Positions 34,943-43,143 are shown, counted from the first letter of the stretch. The stretch: DNA of 64,000 nt from UBA1447 sp002329225 (GCA_050946835.1 JBMNVN010000001.1:372001-436000), one strand, 5' to 3'. Notes: generated by a model from the letters alone, not told the origin. Numbers and translations: made by a program.

Positions 34943-35029
34943 AACTGTACACTCCTTTTTGGCGGTATTCCCGCAACCGCCGGCGGTCGTTTTGAGCATT
35001 TAGACTTGGCGGTCGGTTACCGCCCGGGA

Positions 35030-35063
35030 GTTCGTTTACCCAACACTCAATACGTAAACGAAC
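35030..35063 (-). promoter_or_regulatory. Perfect 10-bp inverted repeat in the rplF-rplR spacer
   Basis: GTTCGTTTAC (35030-35039) pairs perfectly with GTAAACGAAC (35054-35063) around a 14-nt loop. Nearby, GGCGGT/ACCGCC (35008-35024) and the palindrome ACCGCCGGCGGT (34976-34987) give further hairpins. No T-run follows. Other spacers in this cluster are mostly 0-30 bp, so a regulatory or processing role is possible. Confidence 0.6.
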
Positions 35064-35082
35064 AAAGTAAATCACAAACAGA

Positions 35083-35628
35083 TTATTTGCCGCCCTTACC
35101 GGCTTTACCCTCTTTGCGGCGGATAACTTCTTCGGCATACTTGATACCCTTACCCTTATAGGGCTCGGGGGGACGGGCTTTACGCACGTCTGCTGCAAAT
35201 TGGCCGACTTTTTGCTTGTCCGCTCCGAGGATGGTCACCTTGTTGGGGGCGGGAACTTCAATTGTAATGCCCTCGGTTTCGGTAAAGATAACCTGATGAG
35301 AGAACCCTATGTTAAGCACGAGGTCCTTCCCCTCTTTTGCGGCACGGAAACCTACGCCGTTAATTTCCAACTCTTTTTTGTAGCCTTCACTTACGCCGGT
35401 AACCATATTGGCAATCAGCGATCTGGTGAGGCCGTGCAGCGCCCGATTTTCTTTATTATCGTCGGGGCGGGAAATCTGAATGGAGCTGTCTTCCATTTTT
35501 ACCGAGATGTTGGGATGAACATTACGTACAAGAGTGCCTTTCGGCCCTTTTACGGTTACGGCGCTGCCGTCAATTTTAACCTCGACACCCGCCGGAACGG
35601 TAATAGGCATTTTCCCTATTCTTGACAT
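35083..35628 (-). CDS. rplF: Ribosomal protein L6
   Basis: 181 residues of uL6, near the 50S factor-binding site. MSRIGKMPITVPAGVEVKIDG at the start and the RPPEPYKGKGIKYAEEVIRRKEGK signature at the end are canonical. ATG after AGGAGGTG. Followed by the structured 140-bp spacer. Confidence 0.97.
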   Translation of the reverse strand: MSRIGKMPITVPAGVEVKIDGSAVTVKGPKGTLVRNVHPNISVKMEDSSIQISRPDDNKENRALHGLTRSLIANMVTGVSEGYKKELEINGVGFRAAKEGKDLVLNIGFSHQVIFTETEGITIEVPAPNKVTILGADKQKVGQFAADVRKARPPEPYKGKGIKYAEEVIRRKEGKAGKGGK

Positions 35629-35641
35629 TATTCAGCACCTC

Positions 35642-36040
35642 CTACCAGACAAAGGCCAGCACTTCGCCGCCTACGTTGGCTTTGCGTGCATCTTTGTCAG
35701 TCATGATACCCTTTGAAGTTGACAAAATGGCTATCCCGAGGCCTTTCATCACCCTGGGCATATCCTCACAGTTGGAGTATATGCGTAAGCCGGGTTTGGA
35801 AACCCTGCGAAGGCCGGTCAGGACCTGAGATTTATTTTGGTCGAATTTAAGGGTTATTTCAATAATACCCTGCTTGCCGTCATCGACGACCTTGTAGCCT
35901 TTAATATAACCTTCGTCCGCCAGAATCTGAGCAATCGCTTTTTTCATATTGGACGCCGGAATTTTTACCGAATCATGTTTGGCGGAATTTGCGTTACGTA
36001 TTCTGGTTAACATATCGGCAATTGGATCTGTGCTCTGCAT
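35642..36040 (-). CDS. rpsH: Ribosomal protein S8
   Basis: 132 residues of uS8, a primary 16S rRNA binder (MQSTDPIADMLTRIRNAN; GIAILSTSKGIMTDKDARKANVGGEVLAFVW). In Escherichia coli S8 represses the spc operon through a site near rplE; I did not recognise such a mimic here. Confidence 0.97.
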   Translation of the reverse strand: MQSTDPIADMLTRIRNANSAKHDSVKIPASNMKKAIAQILADEGYIKGYKVVDDGKQGIIEITLKFDQNKSQVLTGLRRVSKPGLRIYSNCEDMPRVMKGLGIAILSTSKGIMTDKDARKANVGGEVLAFVW

Positions 36041-36066
36041 ACCGTCTACCTCCTTAGTCTGAACTT

Positions 36067-36252
36067 TTACCAGCTTGCTTTTTTAACGCCGGGGATTTGC
36101 CCGGCATGGGCAAGTTCCCTGAAGCAGATACGGCATACTCCGTATTTGCGCAGATAGGCGTGGGGCCTGCCGCAGATTTTACATCTGTTGTACTGCCTTG
36201 TAGAAAACTTTGCTTCCCGTTTCTGACTTACCTTTTTTGACGTTTTGGCCAC
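36067..36252 (-). CDS. rpsZ: Ribosomal protein S14, zinc-binding type Z
   Basis: 61 residues with CKIC...CRIC (CKICGRPHAYLRKYGVCRIC) binding zinc. Starts with GTG at 36252 (MAKTSKK), preceded by AAGGAGGAG; the longer frame from 36285 would include that binding site. The short zinc form is usual in Firmicutes. Confidence 0.95.
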   Translation of the reverse strand: MAKTSKKVSQKREAKFSTRQYNRCKICGRPHAYLRKYGVCRICFRELAHAGQIPGVKKASW

Positions 36253-36265
36253 AGCAATCTCCTCC

Positions 36266-36805
36266 TTATCTCGCAAACGGAGCACCCATGAGCGTTAAAA
36301 GCTCCCGTGCTTCTTCGTCTGTATTTGCCGTTGTGATCAGACAGATGTCCATACCTCTGACTTTGTCGATTTTATCGTAATCGATTTCAGGGAATATCAA
36401 CTGTTCTTTTACGCCCATGGAGTAGTTGCCGCGGCCGTCAAAAGAGTTGGGGTTGATTCCTCTGAAGTCTCTCACTCTGGGCAGAGCCAGACTAAACAGT
36501 CTGTCCACGAATTCATACATTCTGTCGCCTCTGAGGGTAACTTTTGCACCGATGGTCATACCTTCCCTCAATTTAAAGTTGGCGACCGACTTTTTCGCTT
36601 TACAAAGTACGGGTTTTTGGCCGGTAATCTGCATAAGATCCGAAACAACGGCCTCAATAACCTTGGGGTTGTCACGGCCTTCGCCGCAGGCAACGTTGAC
36701 AACTACCTTGTCAAGTTTAGGGATTTGCATGACGCTCTTGTAACCGAACTTTTTCATTAAAGCCGGTGCAACGTCCTTCTGATAAAAATCTTTCAATCTG
36801 GCCAT
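36266..36805 (-). CDS. rplE: Ribosomal protein L5
   Basis: 179 residues of uL5, contacting 5S rRNA and P-site tRNA. MARLKDFYQKDVAPALMKKFGY, TGQKPVLCKAKKSVANFKLREG and RDFRGINPNSFDGRGNYSMGVKEQ are canonical. Its stop lies 13 bp before rpsZ. Confidence 0.97.
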   Translation of the reverse strand: MARLKDFYQKDVAPALMKKFGYKSVMQIPKLDKVVVNVACGEGRDNPKVIEAVVSDLMQITGQKPVLCKAKKSVANFKLREGMTIGAKVTLRGDRMYEFVDRLFSLALPRVRDFRGINPNSFDGRGNYSMGVKEQLIFPEIDYDKIDKVRGMDICLITTANTDEEARELLTLMGAPFAR

Positions 36806-36820
36806 GTAATATCCCTCCCC

Positions 36821-37150
36821 TTACTTAAATTGCGCCAAGCAGTTCTTTTGCTTGCAGGTGCGAACTTTTTCGCCCTTGTCGTTTACGGCCTTGCCTGTTC
36901 TTGTAGGTTTGCCGCACTTGGGGCAAATCAGCTGTACTTTTGAGGCATAAAGTGCGCTTTCGGCCTTTATAAGTCCGCCGCGCTCACCTTGCCGCCTCGG
37001 TTTTACGTGTTTGGTGACTATGTTGACACCTTCGACGATGACCTTGCCTTCGGAAGGGCTGACCTGCATAACCTTGCCCCTCTTGCCGCGATATTTACCG
37101 TTAATAACAATAACTTCATCATCGGTTTTTACATGTACCTTTTTGTTCAT
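36821..37150 (-). CDS. rplX: Ribosomal protein L24
   Basis: 109 residues of uL24 with the KOW motif VINGKYRGKRGKVMQV. The C-terminal part holds two Cys pairs (CPKC and TCKQKNC), suggesting a small zinc-ribbon as in many L24 proteins. Initiates 50S assembly. Confidence 0.96.
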   Translation of the reverse strand: MNKKVHVKTDDEVIVINGKYRGKRGKVMQVSPSEGKVIVEGVNIVTKHVKPRRQGERGGLIKAESALYASKVQLICPKCGKPTRTGKAVNDKGEKVRTCKQKNCLAQFK

Positions 37151-37165
37151 AACTCTTTCCCTCCA

Positions 37166-37534
37166 TTAAAGCACTTCGGGAGCGAGGCTGAGGATCTTGA
37201 GATATTCTTTTTCTCTGAGTTCCCTTGCCACCGGACCGAAAATACGAGTGCCCCTGGGGTTCTTGTCTTCTTTGATTATGACGGCGGCATTTTCGTCAAA
37301 ACGAATATAAGTACCGTCTTTGCGGCGGATGCTGTTAGCCGTGCGAACAACTACCGCCCGGACAATTTCGCCCTTCTTGACAACGCCGCCCGGCGCCGCC
37401 TTTTTAACCGAGGCCACGATAACATCGCCTACACGGGCATATCTCCTGCGGGTGCCGCCGAGCACTCGAATGCACATTATCTCCTTCGCACCGGTGTTGT
37501 CGGCAACCTTAAGGTAAGACTCCTGTTGAATCAT
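37166..37534 (-). CDS. rplN: Ribosomal protein L14
   Basis: 122 residues of uL14 (MIQQESYLKVADNTGAKEIMCIRVLGG; NPRGTRIFGPVARELR), at the 50S interface and binding site of silencing factor RsfS. Exactly family length. Confidence 0.97.
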   Translation of the reverse strand: MIQQESYLKVADNTGAKEIMCIRVLGGTRRRYARVGDVIVASVKKAAPGGVVKKGEIVRAVVVRTANSIRRKDGTYIRFDENAAVIIKEDKNPRGTRIFGPVARELREKEYLKILSLAPEVL

Positions 37535-37565
37535 TGGTGTTTGCCTCCTTACGCTTGCGCCAAAA

Positions 37566-37823
37566 TTATTTGGCTTTCTCTATAATCTCGACAAGCCGCC
37601 ACCTCTTATCTTTTGAAAGGGGGCGAGTTTCCATCACAAGCACTCTGTCGCCGACTGCGCACTCGTTGTTCTCATCATGGGCTTTTAACTTAACGGTTCT
37701 GTTGATGATCTTTTTATAAAGAGGATGCTTAACCTTGTCTCTGACGGAGACAACGATAGTCTTGTCCATCTTATCGCTTGTGACAACGCCTACACGCGTT
37801 TTCCTTAAATTTCTTTCGCTCAT
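37566..37823 (-). CDS. rpsQ: Ribosomal protein S17
   Basis: 85 residues of uS17, an OB-fold primary 16S binder. RKTRVGVVTSDKMDKTIVVSV and HPLYKKIINRTVKLKAHDE are canonical. ATG after GGAGGCAAGC. Confidence 0.97.
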   Translation of the reverse strand: MSERNLRKTRVGVVTSDKMDKTIVVSVRDKVKHPLYKKIINRTVKLKAHDENNECAVGDRVLVMETRPLSKDKRWRLVEIIEKAK

Positions 37824-37842
37824 TTATGCTTGCCTCCCTTTC

Positions 37843-38046
37843 TTACGAATTTGCGCCGTGTAATTCGATATCCCTCAGAATGGTTTTAACTCTGGCAATA
37901 TCTTTTTTTACGACGCTGATCCGCATTGGGTTATCCAGCTGGTTGATGGCTTGTTGGAAGCGCAGTTTGAAAAGCTCATCCTTCAGCTCAAGCAGTTTTT
38001 CATCCAGCTCTTTTACGGAAAGTTTTCTGAACTCACTGGCTTTCAT
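37843..38046 (-). CDS. rpmC: Ribosomal protein L29
   Basis: 67 residues of uL29, two antiparallel helices near the exit tunnel (MKASEFRKLSVKELDEKLLELKDELFKLRFQ). Its ATG overlaps the rplP stop (ATGA). Confidence 0.96.
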   Translation of the reverse strand: MKASEFRKLSVKELDEKLLELKDELFKLRFQQAINQLDNPMRISVVKKDIARVKTILRDIELHGANS

Positions 38047-38471
38047 TGTTGCTCACCACCCGTTCCTTGCTTATAAATAACTTTACATCTGATCGGCAGT
38101 TTTGTTGCGGCAAGGCGCAGAGCCTCGGTTGCAGTTTCCCTGTCTACGCCCGCTATCTCGAACATTACCCTGTCCCTTTTGACTACGGCTACCCAATATT
38201 CGGGGGAACCTTTACCGGAGCCCATTCGGGTTTCAGCCGGTTTTTCGGTAACAGGTTTGTCGGGAAAAATCTTAATCCAAACCTGGCCTCCGCGCTTAAT
38301 GTAACGGGTCATGGCAATACGGGCCGCTTCAATCTGGTTGGATGTAATCCAGGCCGACTCCATGGCCACAAGGCCGTAATCACCGTAGGTAATGGTGTTT
38401 CCGCGGGATGCGGTGCCTTTTAAGCGGCCTCTTTGCTGTTTGCGGCGTTTAACGCGCTTGGGTAACAACAT
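38043..38471 (-). CDS. rplP: Ribosomal protein L16
   Basis: 142 residues of uL16 (MLLPKRVKRRKQQRGRLKG; RMGSGKGSPEYWVAVVKRDRVMFEIAG), essential for A-site function. Coupled to rpsC by TGATG and to rpmC by ATGA. Confidence 0.97.
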   Translation of the reverse strand: MLLPKRVKRRKQQRGRLKGTASRGNTITYGDYGLVAMESAWITSNQIEAARIAMTRYIKRGGQVWIKIFPDKPVTEKPAETRMGSGKGSPEYWVAVVKRDRVMFEIAGVDRETATEALRLAATKLPIRCKVIYKQGTGGEQQ

Positions 38472-39139
38472 CAGTTTGCCCCTCCTTCCTTGCGGGGTTT
38501 ACGGCTGTCGCGCAAAACCTCGCCGGAATAAATCCACACTTTCACACCGATTCTGCCGTATGTGGTTTTTGCCTCGGCAAAGCCGTAATCAATATCGGCA
38601 CGAATAGTCTGAAGAGGGATGGTTCCCTCGTGGTAGTGTTCCGTGCGGGCAATTTCCGCACCGCCTAAACGACCTGAAACCTGAGTTTTGATGCCTTTGG
38701 CGTTGGCTCTCATGGTACGGCCGATTGCCTGTTTAAGGGCACGGCGGTACGAAACACGCCTTTCAAGCTGAGCTGCAATACCTTCCGCCACAAGCTGAGC
38801 ATTCAGGTCGGGTTGTTTAATCTCAATGATATTAAGAGAAACCGTCTTGCCTCCGAGTTTTCTTTCACAGAGCAAACGCAGTTTTTCAATTTCAGCGCCT
38901 GAGCGCCCGATTACCATACCGGGCTTGGCGCAGTGAATATTGATATGTACGCGCTTTGCGTCCCGTTCAATTTCAATCTTCGGTACACCGGCGGGCGCCA
39001 GTATCTTAAGCAGGAAATTGCGAAGTTCATAGTCCTCCACAAGGGTATCGCCAAAATCCTTGTTTTTGGAATACCAGCGGGATTCCCAGTCCTTAATAAC
39101 ACCGACTCTTAACCCGTTCGGATGAATTTTTTGTCCCAT
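38471..39139 (-). CDS. rpsC: Ribosomal protein S3
   Basis: 222 residues of uS3, part of the mRNA entry helicase. MGQKIHPNGLRVGVIKDWESRWY, the KH-domain GMVIGRSGAEIEKLR and the C-terminal GGAEIARTEHYHEGTIPLQTIRADIDYG are canonical. Confidence 0.97.
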   Translation of the reverse strand: MGQKIHPNGLRVGVIKDWESRWYSKNKDFGDTLVEDYELRNFLLKILAPAGVPKIEIERDAKRVHINIHCAKPGMVIGRSGAEIEKLRLLCERKLGGKTVSLNIIEIKQPDLNAQLVAEGIAAQLERRVSYRRALKQAIGRTMRANAKGIKTQVSGRLGGAEIARTEHYHEGTIPLQTIRADIDYGFAEAKTTYGRIGVKVWIYSGEVLRDSRKPRKEGGAN

Positions 39140-39158
39140 TGTTCAACCTCCTCCTCGC

Positions 39159-39491
39159 TTATTCCGCTTCCTTGAGTACAAGGGTAATATGTGATGTCTT
39201 CTTATTGATTCTGAATGCCCTGCCCTGAGCACGGGGTCTCATGCGCTTAAGGGTAGGCCCCTGGGAAACACTGCATTCGGCAATATATAGTCTTTCAACA
39301 TCCATATTCTTAACTTCCGCATTCGCTACAGCGGACTTGAGCAGTTTTGCCAAGGGTTCACACGCGGCCTTGGGCGTGTGCTTCAAAACCGCCGCCGCCT
39401 TATCGGCGGACTGATTGCGAATCAGGTCCAAAACCACTTGAACCTTTCGCGGGGCTATGCGCACATAGGTTGCTTTTGCCGTTGCCTGCAT
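39159..39491 (-). CDS. rplV: Ribosomal protein L22
   Basis: 110 residues of uL22, whose beta-hairpin lines the exit tunnel (KATYVRIAPRKVQVVLDLIR; SQGPTLKRMRPRAQGRAFRINKKTSHIT). Standard length; ATG after GGAGTGTG. Confidence 0.97.
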   Translation of the reverse strand: MQATAKATYVRIAPRKVQVVLDLIRNQSADKAAAVLKHTPKAACEPLAKLLKSAVANAEVKNMDVERLYIAECSVSQGPTLKRMRPRAQGRAFRINKKTSHITLVLKEAE

Positions 39492-39514
39492 GGTTTACAC
39501 ACTCCTTTTGACCG

Positions 39515-39796
39515 TTATTTGCCTGCTTTTGATGTTTTTGAGCCGGCATGTCCTCTGAATATTCTTGTGGGGGCGAACTCGCCCAATTTATGGCCAACCA
39601 TATCTTCGGTGACATAAACCGGAACATGTTTGCGTCCGTCATGCACTGCGAATGTATGGCCGACAAAATCCGGGAAGATTGTGGAGCTGCGGCTCCAGGT
39701 TTTCAGAACCTGCTTGCTGCCGGTTTCGTTCATTTCTTTTACTCTTTTGAGAAGAACAGGCTGTACAAATGGTCCCTTCTTAACACTTCTACCCAT
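39515..39796 (-). CDS. rpsS: Ribosomal protein S19
   Basis: 93 residues of uS19 in the 30S head (MGRSVKKGPFVQPVLLKRV; RSSTIFPDFVGHTFAVHDGRKHVPVY; LGEFAPTRIFRGH). All motifs canonical. Confidence 0.97.
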   Translation of the reverse strand: MGRSVKKGPFVQPVLLKRVKEMNETGSKQVLKTWSRSSTIFPDFVGHTFAVHDGRKHVPVYVTEDMVGHKLGEFAPTRIFRGHAGSKTSKAGK

Positions 39797-39817
39797 TATT
39801 TATGCTCCTTTCATCCT

Positions 39818-40651
39818 CTATTTGTCGTTACGGCGCTTGATAATCATATGGTTTGACTTCTTGTTCTTTTTGCGGGTCTTGTAGCCCAATGTCGGTTTGC
39901 CCCAAGGTGTAACCGGAGCGGGACGTCCGATGGGCGCCTTGCCTTCACCGCCGCCGTGCGGGTGGTCGCAGGGGTTCATAACCGAACCGCGAACGGTGGG
40001 ACGCCAACCCATGTGGCGCTTCCTGCCGGCTTTACCCACACGCACATTTTCGTGTTCCACATTGCCGACCTGGCCTATGGTGGCCATGCAGGCAACGGGC
40101 ACATTGCGCAGTTCACCGGAGGGCAGACGAAGCAGGGCGTTGGAGCCTTCTTTTGCCATAAGCTGTGCGGAATTACCCGCAGACCTGGCAAGTTGGCCGC
40201 CTCTGCCGGGGTACAGTTCCACATTGTGTATAACCGTACCGGTGGGGATGTTGGCCAAGGGTAGGGCGTTGCCGGGTTTAATATCCGCACCCGGACCCGC
40301 TACAACCTTGTCGCCTACCTTCAGACCGGAAGGTGCCAGAATATAACTCTTTTCCCCGTCATCATACTGAATAAGGCTTATGTGAGCCGAACGGTTGGGG
40401 TCGTACTCCAGCGTGAGCACTTCTGCCGGCACGCCGAACTTGCTGCGTTTAAAATCAATTACACGGTACTTTCTGCGGTTGGCACCGCCCCTGTGGCGCA
40501 CCGTAATTCTGCCGTAATTGTTTCTTCCGGACTTTTTCTTCTGGGGTTCGAGCAAACTTCTTTCCGGCTTTGTTTTGCTGAGTTGGGAATAGTCCGTAAC
40601 GGACATGTTGCGCCGGCCGCTGGTGCTCGGTTTGTAGACTTTGATTGACAT
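39818..40651 (-). CDS. rplB: Ribosomal protein L2
   Basis: 277 residues of uL2, a core 50S protein needed for subunit joining and peptidyl transfer. GRITVRHRGGANRRKYRVIDFKR near the start and the conserved NPCDHPHGGGEGKAPIGR segment with its functional His are intact; the C-terminus is basic. Confidence 0.98.
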   Translation of the reverse strand: MSIKVYKPSTSGRRNMSVTDYSQLSKTKPERSLLEPQKKKSGRNNYGRITVRHRGGANRRKYRVIDFKRSKFGVPAEVLTLEYDPNRSAHISLIQYDDGEKSYILAPSGLKVGDKVVAGPGADIKPGNALPLANIPTGTVIHNVELYPGRGGQLARSAGNSAQLMAKEGSNALLRLPSGELRNVPVACMATIGQVGNVEHENVRVGKAGRKRHMGWRPTVRGSVMNPCDHPHGGGEGKAPIGRPAPVTPWGKPTLGYKTRKKNKKSNHMIIKRRNDK

Positions 40652-40726
40652 TTGGTTTCACACTCCTAAAAGCGGCTTTGCGGAGAATGTCAGCCTCCAT
40701 ACCTCACCGCCGGAATTTTTTGTTAG

Positions 40727-41023
40727 TTAATAGACGCCGTCAAAGAACTCGATGGTCTTTGAATCTTCGGTTAATGTGACAATAGCCTTCTTGGAAGAAC
40801 GGGTCATACCTTCAAACCTGCCCTGCCTGCGCAGTTTGCCGCCGACATGCATGGTGTTGACTTTGGCAACTTCAACTTTAAAGAGTTCTTCCACAGCTTT
40901 GGCAATTTCTATCTTATTGGCTCTTTTATCAACCTCAAAGGTGTACTTTTTCAGCGCTATGGCGTCCATACTCGCTTCGGTGATAAGCGGACGAATGATA
41001 ATGTCCTGTGCAAGTTTACTCAT
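40727..41023 (-). CDS. rplW: Ribosomal protein L23
   Basis: 98 residues of uL23 at the exit tunnel, dock for trigger factor and SRP (IIIRPLITEASMDAIALKKYTFEVDKRANKIEIAKAVEELF). Its ATG overlaps the rplD stop by four bases. A 75-bp spacer with no clear signal separates it from rplB. Confidence 0.96.
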   Translation of the reverse strand: MSKLAQDIIIRPLITEASMDAIALKKYTFEVDKRANKIEIAKAVEELFKVEVAKVNTMHVGGKLRRQGRFEGMTRSSKKAIVTLTEDSKTIEFFDGVY

Positions 41024-41643
41024 GCATATACCTCCTCGATTTTAGCCACCGCATCTTGAAGAACCAACAGGGTGTCGCAGTTAAGAATATCGTATACATT
41101 AAGGGTGGATACGAGGGCGGTTTTAACCCCGGCAATATTGCGGGCGCTTCTGTAGACGGTGTCATCCTTTTCAGGCAGAACGATTAAAGTCTTTTTGCCC
41201 GTTTCAAGAGCGGCAAGTACTTTAGCCACTTCTTTTGTTTTGATTTCGTCCATAACAAACTTGTCAAGCACCACTAACTCCCCTGCCGTAACCTTGGAGG
41301 ATAAAGCGGACTTCATGGCAAGCCTCTTGACTTTTTTGTTGACGGTTATACCGTAAGTGCGGGGCTTGGGGCCGTGGGCAACACCGCCGTGAGTCCATTG
41401 AGGGCTTCTTGTGGAGCCTTGCCTTGCACGGCCGGAACCCTTTTGACGCCAAGGTTTTTTGCCGCCGCCGCGAACCTCAGCCCTGGTAAGGGTGGACTGA
41501 GTGCCCTGGCGCTGATTTGCCAGATAGCTCACTACACAAAGATGCATGGCGGAAACATTGGGTTCAATAGCGAAAACTTCTTCGGCAAGCTCAAGGTCGG
41601 AGACCTTTTTGCCTTTCATATCAAATACTTGTACGCTTGGCAT
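41020..41643 (-). CDS. rplD: Ribosomal protein L4
   Basis: 207 residues of uL4. The extended tunnel loop is intact (EVRGGGKKPWRQKGSGRARQGSTRSPQW), followed by the globular C-terminal part. In enterobacteria L4 represses the S10 operon by attenuation; whether it acts on the leader at 42.7-43.0 kb is not known. Confidence 0.97.
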   Translation of the reverse strand: MPSVQVFDMKGKKVSDLELAEEVFAIEPNVSAMHLCVVSYLANQRQGTQSTLTRAEVRGGGKKPWRQKGSGRARQGSTRSPQWTHGGVAHGPKPRTYGITVNKKVKRLAMKSALSSKVTAGELVVLDKFVMDEIKTKEVAKVLAALETGKKTLIVLPEKDDTVYRSARNIAGVKTALVSTLNVYDILNCDTLLVLQDAVAKIEEVYA

Positions 41644-41660
41644 TACAATTCTCTCCTTCC

Positions 41661-42293
41661 TTATGCGCTTACACTGCTGCTGATAAGGACGATTCCGCCC
41701 TTCGGTCCGGGCACGGCGCCTTTGACAGCAATAAGATTGTTCTCGGCGTCCACCTTGATGACGCTCAGATTCTTAACGGTAACACGTTCGTTGCCCATGT
41801 GACCGGAAAGCTTTTTACCCTTAAAAACTCTGGAAGGGTCGCTGTTGGCACCAAGAGAGCCGGGATGACGCCCGACAGGGCCGGTACCGTGGGAAACTTT
41901 AAGCTTGGCAAAGCCCCATCTTTTTACAGTGCCTGCCCAGCCTTTACCTTTGCTTGTACCCGTCACATCTACGAGGTCGCCGGCGGCAAAAGCGTCCGCT
42001 TTGATTAAATCGCCTACATTGAGACTATCAAAGTCCAAACCTTTAAATTCTCTGAGCGTTCTTTTGGTGCCGACTTCCGCTTTTTTAAAGTGACCCTGCA
42101 TGGGCTTGTTCAGGCGCTGAACTTTAATGTCGCCGAAGCCGAGCTGAACGGCTTCGTAGCCGTCATTTTCTTTCGTCTTCTTCATGACAACGACACAGGG
42201 ACCCGCCTCAACAACGGTTACCGGCACGACATTGCCCCTTTCATCAAAGAGCTGTGTCATGCCTATTTTTTTACCGACGATTGACTTTTTCAT
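41661..42293 (-). CDS. rplC: Ribosomal protein L3
   Basis: 210 residues of uL3. KKIGMTQLFDERGNVVPVTVVEAGPC at the start and the peptidyl-transferase-centre loop HPGSLGANSDPSRVFKGKKLSGHMG are intact. The 92-bp spacer before it holds three hairpins. Confidence 0.97.
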   Translation of the reverse strand: MKKSIVGKKIGMTQLFDERGNVVPVTVVEAGPCVVVMKKTKENDGYEAVQLGFGDIKVQRLNKPMQGHFKKAEVGTKRTLREFKGLDFDSLNVGDLIKADAFAAGDLVDVTGTSKGKGWAGTVKRWGFAKLKVSHGTGPVGRHPGSLGANSDPSRVFKGKKLSGHMGNERVTVKNLSVIKVDAENNLIAVKGAVPGPKGGIVLISSSVSA

Positions 42294-42320
42294 TTGGATT
42301 TTCCTCCTTACAGGTTATTG

Positions 42321-42379
42321 GTTGACATCGCGTCAACTTGACCTTCGCCCCTGACGGGCGGAGCGGCGCTTTCGGCGCC
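42321..42379 (-). promoter_or_regulatory. Three consecutive hairpins between rpsJ and rplC
   Basis: In the 92-bp spacer: GTTGAC/GTCAAC (42321-42326 and 42332-42337), CGCCC/GGGCG (42346-42350 and 42356-42360) and GGCGC/GCGCC (42365-42369 and 42375-42379), all with 5-nt loops. None is followed by a U-tract. Possibly a ribosomal-protein binding or processing region just ahead of rplC. Confidence 0.55.
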
Positions 42380-42385
42380 TCGGGG

Positions 42386-42697
42386 TTACAGCTTAATCTC
42401 AATTTCCACACCTGCCGGGAGTTCCAGACCGGTGAGGGCCTCCACGGTTTTCGGTGTGGGGTTGATAATGTCGATAAGCCTTTTGTGGGTACGCTGCTCA
42501 AACTGTTCACGGGAGTCCTTGTACTTGTGTACCGCCCGTAAAACCGTGACGATCTCTTTTTCTGTCGGAAGGGGAACGGGCCCCGAAACCTGTGCGTTTG
42601 TACGCTTTGCGGTTTCCACGATTTTCTCCGCAGACTTGTCTACCAGGTTGTGATCATAACCTCTGAGTCTGATTCTGATTTTCCCTTTAACTGCCAA
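42386..42697 (-). CDS. rpsJ: Ribosomal protein S10
   Basis: 103 residues of uS10 (KIRIRLRGYDHNLVDKSAEKIVETAKRTNAQVSGPVPLPTEKE), also the NusG/NusB partner in antitermination. Starts with TTG at 42697, eight bases after AAGGAGG. First gene of the cluster, with its own promoter and leader; rpsL, rpsG, fusA and tuf are not upstream of it. Confidence 0.96.
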   Translation of the reverse strand: MAVKGKIRIRLRGYDHNLVDKSAEKIVETAKRTNAQVSGPVPLPTEKEIVTVLRAVHKYKDSREQFEQRTHKRLIDIINPTPKTVEALTGLELPAGVEIEIKL

Positions 42698-42999
42698 TTT
42701 GTTTGCCTCCTTAATTTGGCGGGCTGCGCAAATGTGAAAACGGCGCCGGGTGTTTCTTCCATTCCGCCTAAAAAACCGGAATCAAAGTTCCGGGGGGTGC
42801 CGTTTCGGCCTGCAACGTTGCGCACCTCTAACTGTCGGGAAAACAGTTTTCAGCCGCGCAGCATACTTTCGCCCGGTTTAAAATCGGACATACTCCTCGG
42901 AAATTTCCTATCGCAAAGGATAGCCACCTTCCGAATCAACGCATATCTGCTGTACACAAGGGCTTTTTGCACATGAAAACATGCCCGCCCGAGGAGCAG
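42698..42999 (-). promoter_or_regulatory. Structured ~300-nt leader of the S10 operon
   Basis: Between the predicted start site and rpsJ I find, in transcript order: a CTATC/GATAG hairpin (42908-42923), a perfect AACTGT/ACAGTT hairpin (42830-42848), a GGTG...CACC helix enclosing GCAACGTTGC and GCCGAAACGGC (about 42795-42827), and then the terminator at 42770-42793. The arrangement looks like a leader that senses a ribosomal protein or another ligand and decides termination. No short leader peptide was recognised. The fold is by eye. Confidence 0.55.
42770..42793 (-). terminator. Intrinsic attenuator in the S10 operon leader
   Basis: On the minus strand CCGGAA and TTCCGG (plus-strand 42776-42793) form a perfect 6-bp stem with a CTTTGA loop followed by TTTTTT (42770-42775). 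It lies 73 bp before rpsJ and downstream of the operon promoter, so it would cut off transcription inside the leader. Confidence 0.75.
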
Positions 43000-43006
43000 C
43001 CCGATG

Positions 43007-43070
43007 ATAGTACCACAGCAAAAATGGAATTGCAAGTGTTTTTTTACTTTTTTTGTTTTATTTTTGCCAT
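43007..43070 (-). promoter_or_regulatory. Promoter of the S10-spc-alpha cluster with A-rich UP element
   Basis: On the minus strand TTGCAA (43030-43035), 17-bp spacer, TACTAT (43007-43012). Directly upstream of the -35 lies a long A-rich tract (to about 43070), like an UP element contacted by alpha C-terminal domains, as expected for a highly expressed operon. Confidence 0.7.
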
Positions 43071-43143
43071 TATTTACGATTTATGACTTTTTACGCAGTT
43101 TGGGCTAAAGCCGTAAGGCTGTCCGCACCGCACCGCTAAAAGA

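Noticed and set aside
34943..34999. N-terminal extension of L18 starting at 34999
   Set aside because: It reads through the AAGGAG binding site, is unlike the family, and lies in structured spacer DNA.
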